The notes beneath the pieces were generated by a model. It did no database searches. It was not told the origin of the DNA and saw only the letters and a list, made by a program, of their open reading frames with translations. Below are positions 58,694-64,000 of a stretch of 64,000 nucleotides of DNA, piece after piece (position 1 is the first letter of the stretch; each line of letters opens with the position of its first letter). Position numbers and translations under genes: made by a program. The DNA comes from G963666935 sp963666935 (GTDB taxonomy: Bacteria > Bacillota > Clostridia > Christensenellales > CAG-138): assembly GCA_963666935.1 (NCBI GenBank), contig OY762936.1, positions 62,001-126,000 on the forward strand, written 5' to 3'.

Positions 58694-61600
58694 ATGGCCG
58701 ACAGAACATCATATAGCGAGTTGTTCCCACTATCCCTCAGTCAAGTCAACATTTTTCATCTGGAACAGCTGCACGGCGGAACATCCATCAACAACATATG
58801 CTCCACCATCCGTATCCGGGGACGCTTTGACATCTCCTTGATTCAACGCTGTTTGAACCGGGTACTTGAGGAAGATTCTGCCCTGCGGATCCGCATTGTG
58901 CTTACGGGGGATACCCCGATGCAGTACCATGCCGCCTATCGTCCGGAACAGTTCCAGTTTTACGACTTTACCCTCACCGACGCAGACGGTATCACCCGGT
59001 GGGAAACGGCTGCCGCCCAAACTGCCATTCCTTTTTTTGATTCTCCCCTCTATTATTTCGCCATCTTCAAGGATTCGGAAAAATCAGGCGGCATCTTCAT
59101 AAAGCTTCATCATATCGTATCGGACGGATGGGCTCTGGTTCAACTCACCAACCGCATCGCGCAGAAATACCTTGCACTGCTTTCGGATGAAGAGCCCGGC
59201 GCTTCGACGTTGCCCGAGTATAAGCTGCACGTTCTTAAGGAACAAGAGTACTGCAGTTCTAAAACCTATCAAAAGGATATGGAATACTGGAAGGAATGCG
59301 TGGAAAAATTCTGCGGCGACCGGGCACGCCTGAAATCTTACAGCGGCGCCAGCATAAGTCCGGTGGGGAAGCGTATGAGCTTTCCCCTTTCGGAAACGCT
59401 CAACCATGCCATTACCGATTTTTGCGTGAAACACCGGGTTGCTCCCTTTTCCGTATTCTATATGGCGCTGGCTATCTATCTGGGCCGCATCGGTGGAAGC
59501 CACCGGGTGAGCATCGGCGTACCCATCCTAAACCGTAGCACCTACAGCGATAAAAATACCGGCGGCATGTTTGTAAGCACCTTGCCCTTCTTCGGCGAAG
59601 TGGATGAAAACATGACGTTCGAGGCATTTAGTGACGATACCTTGGAGCGCTGGTATGATCTGCTTCGTCACCAGCACTTCCCCTTCCCGGACATTACCGC
59701 CATGGCCAAGGAAGTGCATCCGGATACTGCGCGGCTCTTCGACGTGGTGCTCTCCTTTCAGGACAGTCGGATCTTCCAGTCCGCAGAGGCTTCCATGCTC
59801 TTTTCCGGCAAATGGATCTACAGTGGATACCAGGCGGAACACCTGCTGATTCATCTCACCAGCCTGGTGGGGGAAAACTGCTACAGCGTAGACTACGACT
59901 ACCTGACTCAAATCTTCTCCACGGAAGATATCATAAATTTGCACAACTACATTACAAAAATCTTGGCCGAGGCCCTGCAGCGGCCAGGCATCCCCATTTG
60001 GCAGATTCCCGTTTTAAGCGACGGGGAAAAAGAAAGCGTTCTCTTTTCTTTCAACCGTACCAAAACCCATCTCCCCTATGAAACCGTGCCGGAAGCCATG
60101 TGCGCTGTGGCTTCTCAGTACCCGGACCGGGCGGCGCTCATCCACGACGGGAAACGCTTCACCTATCGCACGCTTATAAAAAACGCGCAGGACAGAGCCC
60201 GTTTCATCGCCTCCATCCTCCCCGGGCAGGAAAATATCATCGCCCTGTATCTGGATCGGAGCTTCGAGTTGGTGACCAGTATGCTCGCCGCCTCTTTTTC
60301 CGGCAACGCTTGGGTTATTCTGCCGCCCGACCTCCCCGCAGGCAGGCTCAACGAGCTTTTGCATGACAGCGGTGCTTCTCTGCTTATCACCTCTACCCAA
60401 TATGAGGACCTGCTGGAAACATCAAATCTTTCCGTACTCAATGTAGACATTCCGGTCAACATACCCGCGCAGACGCAGCCGGCACAGTCAGAGCCTTCCA
60501 GCCTTGCCTATATGGTCTATACCTCCGGCAGCACAGGTAAACCCAAAGGCGTTTTAATCGAGCAGCGGTCTCTGGTCAATTTTGCGCAGGCAATGAATTC
60601 CCTTTACAGCTATGGCGGCGTGCTCTCCTTTTGTAACATCGGGTTCGACGTGTTCGTACTGGAAAGCATCGCCTCTCTGATAAACGGCCGCACCGTAGTG
60701 CTGGCGGACAAAAAAGAACAGGACAATCCCGCCAAACTGGCTTCCCTTATCCGGGGTTATTCCGTAGGCTTCTTCGCCACCACGCCGTCACGTTTGAAAA
60801 CATGTTTAAAGAACAAAGCGTTTTTGAATGCGCTTTCGGGCGTTCAGAGCATTGTGCTGGGCGGCGAGCACCTGACCGGCGAACTGATTCAGCAGCTGAA
60901 GCTGCATACGGACGCGAGGATCTACAATCAATACGGTCCTTCGGAAGCCACCATCGGCGTGAGCTACAAGCTTGTAAACGACGCCTCGGTCATAAGTGCG
61001 GGCAAACCCATGAACAACTGCAGGCTGTATGTGCTGGACGAACACAAAATGCCGCTGCCCATCGGCGCTTATGGGGAGCTTTACATCGGCGGCGTCTGCG
61101 TGGGCCGTGGATACCACGGCGATTCGGAACTTACAAACAAGAAATTCTTCCCCAGCCCCTTTGAGCAAGATGAATTAATTTACCAGACGGGCGACCTTGC
61201 CTGCTGGGATAAGAGCGGCGAAATTCTTTTGGGCGAACGCCGGGACGACCAGATCAAGCTGCGAGGACTTCGGATTGAATTGGGTGAAATAAAGAGCCGG
61301 ATTGAGAGCTATCCAAGAATAGACCAGGCGGCAGTCCGGGTGATTCAGCAGGGCGAAGGCAGCTTCATCACCGCCTATTACGCCGCCCAATCTCCTATTG
61401 ACGAAGTGGATCTGCTGCGCTTCCTGTCATCCCAGCTCCCTTCCTACATGCTGCCTGCCTCCCTCATGCACCTGAGTGAGATCCCAATTACCCTAAATGG
61501 CAAAGTCAACTCCGCACTATTGCCCGAGCCTCAGCTAGAAAACGGCCGTATGGAGCCCGTAAATCAAGTTGAAGAGACCGTGCTTGCGGTATTTCGCAAT

Positions 61601-64000
61601 GTGCTCAAGCGACAGGATCTGAACATGGACAGCGACTACTTCCTGTTGGGGGGGGATTCCCTCAACGCTATCGACGCACTGGCCAGGCTCTCGGAGCAGC
61701 TGGGTGCTGAGCTGAGAATTTCGGACCTTTACGCCTGCCGTACGGCCTGCCGACTGGCCGCGCACATTTCCGGAACGCCCGTGGTCAAGAGATCAGGTGC
61801 CTCTAAAATTCAGCGCGTTCGCCAGGATTTTTACCCACTAACCGCCACCCAGCAATCCATGTACTTCGCCACCGAAATGGATCGGCAGGGTCTCTCCTAC
61901 AATATGCCCGGCTGTTTCGCCCTGCAGGCACCGCCTGATATTGGCAGGTTGGAGCAGGCGTTCCAGTCTCTCATTGCCTCCGAGCCCATCCTCCGCACCA
62001 GTTTTTCCATTGCGGAATCGGGAGTCGTGCAAACCGTGCAGGATGTCGCTCCCTTTGAATTGGAGCGCCTGAACGGCAGTTTTGAAGAAGCTTCACGGGC
62101 ATTCCTCCGGCCCTTTGACCTCGCCCGCGCGCCGCTACTGCGCGCCGCGCTCTGGCAGGGCAGAAACCAGGAAGTGCGGCTCTTTGTGGATGTGCACCAT
62201 ATCATCAGCGACGGTGTAAGCACGCCTCTGCTGCTAGAGCGGCTGAATCGGCTGTACTGCGGGGAAAACCCTGTGGCGCAAGACGTGTCCTTTTTGGATT
62301 ATGCCTGCTATTGGGCACAAGACACGCAGGGACGCGAAGCTGCCAAAGACTACTGGAAACACCAGCTCGCGGGTTTGGACGAGCCCTTGACGCTGCCCAC
62401 CGACCAGCCCCGTCCCAAGGAATTCGATTACAAGGGCGCCTCCCTTTCCTTTGATCTGGGCCGCGATGTCTCCAGTGCCATCGATGAATATGCAAAAAAA
62501 CAAGGGGTTACTCCTTTTGCCCTCATGGCTGCCGCTTATGGGATTTTACTTCGCCATACTACCAGGCGCAGTGACTTTGTGGTCGGCATGCCCATTGCGG
62601 GAAGAAACCTTCCGGAAACCCAGGACATGATTGGTCCCCTTATCAATACACTGCCCCTGCGGCTCAATTTAGCAGCGGGTGACTATGTTGCCTCCGTATC
62701 CCGGGCGGTCAACGGCGCGCTGGATTATGGAAACATCTCCATGGAAGAAATCCTCTCCCTGGCGGACGCTCAGCACAGCCCCGGCGCTTCGCTTTACAGC
62801 GTGCTTTTCACCATGCGACCCGCAGCCACCGATGCGCCCATTTATCTGGGCGAGCAGGAGCTTACCTATGTGCCTCTCAACAACGTCGCGGCAAAGATGG
62901 ATCTGGTGTTGGATGCCTACCGCAGGCAGGAGTCGTACCATTTCAATCTCGACTATGCCAGCAGCCTCTTTACCCAAGACACCATCGCCTTTTACGGGCG
63001 GAGTTATCTTCAGATTCTCAAATCCCTAGCGGCAGGCACCCCGATTACCGAGATTGATCCGCTCTCTCCGCAGGACCGGTACGCGCTCATTGAGCGTCCC
63101 CAGCATCTGCGCGCACCCTATATGGACCAGTGCATTGACCAAATGACGGATCATTTTGCCCGCGTCATGCCCGATGCGCCAGCACTCCGCTTCCACGGCA
63201 AAACCATGACCTATGGTGAGTTCGCGGCCTGCACCGATAGCATTGCAGTGCAGCTACGAGAGCAGGGCGTTTCACCGCATTCCTGCGTAGGCGTCTGCTG
63301 CAGACGCACTATGGATATGGCCACGTTCGTCTTCGGCGTGATGAAGGCCGGCTGTTCCTATGTGCCTCTTACAACCGACATCCCTCCGGAACGTTTCCGA
63401 AAAATGCTGGAAATCTCCGGCGCTTTTGCCATCCTTTCGGATGCCACCACTGCAACTGAGCTAGACTTTGCTTCCTGCAAAGTCATCGTGCCGGATTTGA
63501 ATCCCCGGCCCTTTATACAGGACTTCGCCCGGAATTCCGAGGATCTTGCGCAGATTTTGTTCACTTCCGGTTCCACGGGAGAGCCCAAGGGCGTCATGAT
63601 CCCCCACAGACCCATCGCAAACCTCCTAGGAACGCTTCGTGGCATGTATGAAAAGGCAGGCGCCACCTGCCTGCTGTGCGCCTCCAGCATTCTTTTTGAT
63701 TCCTTTACTACGGACATTCTGACGCCACTGGCAGCCGGACTTTGTGTGGCGATCGCAGACGAGCAGGAAATGATGGATCCCCGGATGCTGGCAGATATCA
63801 TTTGCCAGACGGATGCTGACCTGATTTTCTCCACGCCCTCCCGAATGAAGGTCTATCTGACCGAGCCCGCGTTTTTCGACGCCATGAAGCAGATTCGTAT
63901 GGTGATGTCCGGCGGAGAAGTTATGAACGAACAGTTGGTAAAATCTCTGCGGCAGGCCACGGATGCGGATATCTACAACCTTTACGGCCCCACGGAAACT
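58694..64000 (+). CDS. Non-ribosomal peptide synthetase, 3' end outside window
   Basis: At least 1769 residues, frame open to the edge. Domains: condensation C1 (active site HHIVSDG, about residue 139), adenylation A1 (YTSGSTGKPKG about 611, YQYGPSE-like A5, YQTGDLACW, C-terminal LNGKVN), carrier protein (LGGDSLNA about 987), condensation C2 (HHIISDG about 1170), adenylation A2 (LFTSGSTGEPKG about 1625, ending at YGPTE). It makes a peptide by successive activation and condensation of at least two amino acids. The N-terminal C domain without a preceding carrier protein suggests an acylated start (lipopeptide) or an upstream partner acting in trans. No epimerization domain seen so far. GGAGAGGG precedes the ATG. 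Confidence 0.95.
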   Translation, partial: MADRTSYSELFPLSLSQVNIFHLEQLHGGTSINNICSTIRIRGRFDISLIQRCLNRVLEEDSALRIRIVLTGDTPMQYHAAYRPEQFQFYDFTLTDADGITRWETAAAQTAIPFFDSPLYYFAIFKDSEKSGGIFIKLHHIVSDGWALVQLTNRIAQKYLALLSDEEPGASTLPEYKLHVLKEQEYCSSKTYQKDMEYWKECVEKFCGDRARLKSYSGASISPVGKRMSFPLSETLNHAITDFCVKHRVAPFSVFYMALAIYLGRIGGSHRVSIGVPILNRSTYSDKNTGGMFVSTLPFFGEVDENMTFEAFSDDTLERWYDLLRHQHFPFPDITAMAKEVHPDTARLFDVVLSFQDSRIFQSAEASMLFSGKWIYSGYQAEHLLIHLTSLVGENCYSVDYDYLTQIFSTEDIINLHNYITKILAEALQRPGIPIWQIPVLSDGEKESVLFSFNRTKTHLPYETVPEAMCAVASQYPDRAALIHDGKRFTYRTLIKNAQDRARFIASILPGQENIIALYLDRSFELVTSMLAASFSGNAWVILPPDLPAGRLNELLHDSGASLLITSTQYEDLLETSNLSVLNVDIPVNIPAQTQPAQSEPSSLAYMVYTSGSTGKPKGVLIEQRSLVNFAQAMNSLYSYGGVLSFCNIGFDVFVLESIASLINGRTVVLADKKEQDNPAKLASLIRGYSVGFFATTPSRLKTCLKNKAFLNALSGVQSIVLGGEHLTGELIQQLKLHTDARIYNQYGPSEATIGVSYKLVNDASVISAGKPMNNCRLYVLDEHKMPLPIGAYGELYIGGVCVGRGYHGDSELTNKKFFPSPFEQDELIYQTGDLACWDKSGEILLGERRDDQIKLRGLRIELGEIKSRIESYPRIDQAAVRVIQQGEGSFITAYYAAQSPIDEVDLLRFLSSQLPSYMLPASLMHLSEIPITLNGKVNSALLPEPQLENGRMEPVNQVEETVLAVFRNVLKRQDLNMDSDYFLLGGDSLNAIDALARLSEQLGAELRISDLYACRTACRLAAHISGTPVVKRSGASKIQRVRQDFYPLTATQQSMYFATEMDRQGLSYNMPGCFALQAPPDIGRLEQAFQSLIASEPILRTSFSIAESGVVQTVQDVAPFELERLNGSFEEASRAFLRPFDLARAPLLRAALWQGRNQEVRLFVDVHHIISDGVSTPLLLERLNRLYCGENPVAQDVSFLDYACYWAQDTQGREAAKDYWKHQLAGLDEPLTLPTDQPRPKEFDYKGASLSFDLGRDVSSAIDEYAKKQGVTPFALMAAAYGILLRHTTRRSDFVVGMPIAGRNLPETQDMIGPLINTLPLRLNLAAGDYVASVSRAVNGALDYGNISMEEILSLADAQHSPGASLYSVLFTMRPAATDAPIYLGEQELTYVPLNNVAAKMDLVLDAYRRQESYHFNLDYASSLFTQDTIAFYGRSYLQILKSLAAGTPITEIDPLSPQDRYALIERPQHLRAPYMDQCIDQMTDHFARVMPDAPALRFHGKTMTYGEFAACTDSIAVQLREQGVSPHSCVGVCCRRTMDMATFVFGVMKAGCSYVPLTTDIPPERFRKMLEISGAFAILSDATTATELDFASCKVIVPDLNPRPFIQDFARNSEDLAQILFTSGSTGEPKGVMIPHRPIANLLGTLRGMYEKAGATCLLCASSILFDSFTTDILTPLAAGLCVAIADEQEMMDPRMLADIICQTDADLIFSTPSRMKVYLTEPAFFDAMKQIRMVMSGGEVMNEQLVKSLRQATDADIYNLYGPTET

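Overview
The window looks like a chromosomal segment of an anaerobic Gram-positive bacterium of the Bacillota, class Clostridia. Reasons: strong AGGAGG-type ribosome binding sites, a Tn1549/CTn-like conjugation gene set, hpt directly after tilS, clostridial-type Dpp transporters and Lgt-like/zinc-ribbon proteins. I cannot name a genus from sequence alone. No rRNA, CRISPR array or insertion sequence was seen.

Region 1 (about 1.3-28.1 kb) is most of an integrative and conjugative element (ICE), read almost entirely on the minus strand. From its right end: a hypothetical gene, parA, parB, a small Cys-rich protein, a type I restriction-modification operon (hsdM-hsdS-unknown-hsdR, led by a tiny overlapping leader ORF), a toprim protein, DUF1653 and DUF3846 proteins, mobC, a MOBP-type relaxase, a Shedu-like defence nuclease, pcfB, virD4, a VirB2-like small membrane protein, a VirB6/TrbL-like protein, a divergent Xre regulator and SLOG protein with three shared operator-like palindromes, prgI, virB4, and then a damaged stretch (NlpC/P60 hydrolase, unknown gene, sortase) with four single-base frameshifts in 3.3 kb. 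No integrase lies in the window, so the element either continues to the left or has lost it. A partial peptidoglycan-binding repeat protein sits at the left edge on the other strand.

At the right end of the element lies an intact tRNA-Arg(CCG) with encoded CCA. Upstream of it, under one promoter, are two 71-bp tandem copies of the same tRNA that lack the T arm. This is the most unusual small-scale structure in the window.

Region 2 (28.4-32.8 kb) holds housekeeping genes: ychF, then divergently tilS (its promoter places the start of transcription on the ATG), hpt and an M20 amidohydrolase. Region 3 (32.8-48.1 kb) looks like a peptide and sulphur-amino-acid uptake and catabolism locus: two paralogous oligopeptide-binding lipoproteins with similar leaders, DppBCDF, a trans-sulfuration PLP enzyme, a sigma-54-type activator with an altered GAFTGA loop, an EamA exporter, a MalY/PatB C-S lyase and an enolase-superfamily enzyme. 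UppP and a second trans-sulfuration enzyme follow.

Region 4 (50.7-58.4 kb) is a cell-envelope cluster of unknown purpose: a zinc-ribbon membrane protein, a large lipoprotein, an Lgt-like protein lacking canonical catalytic residues and a second zinc-ribbon protein, divergent from a regulator and a Tim44-like protein. Region 5 (58.6 kb to the right edge) is the start of a large non-ribosomal peptide synthetase (C-A-PCP-C-A...), open at the window edge and preceded by a good promoter.
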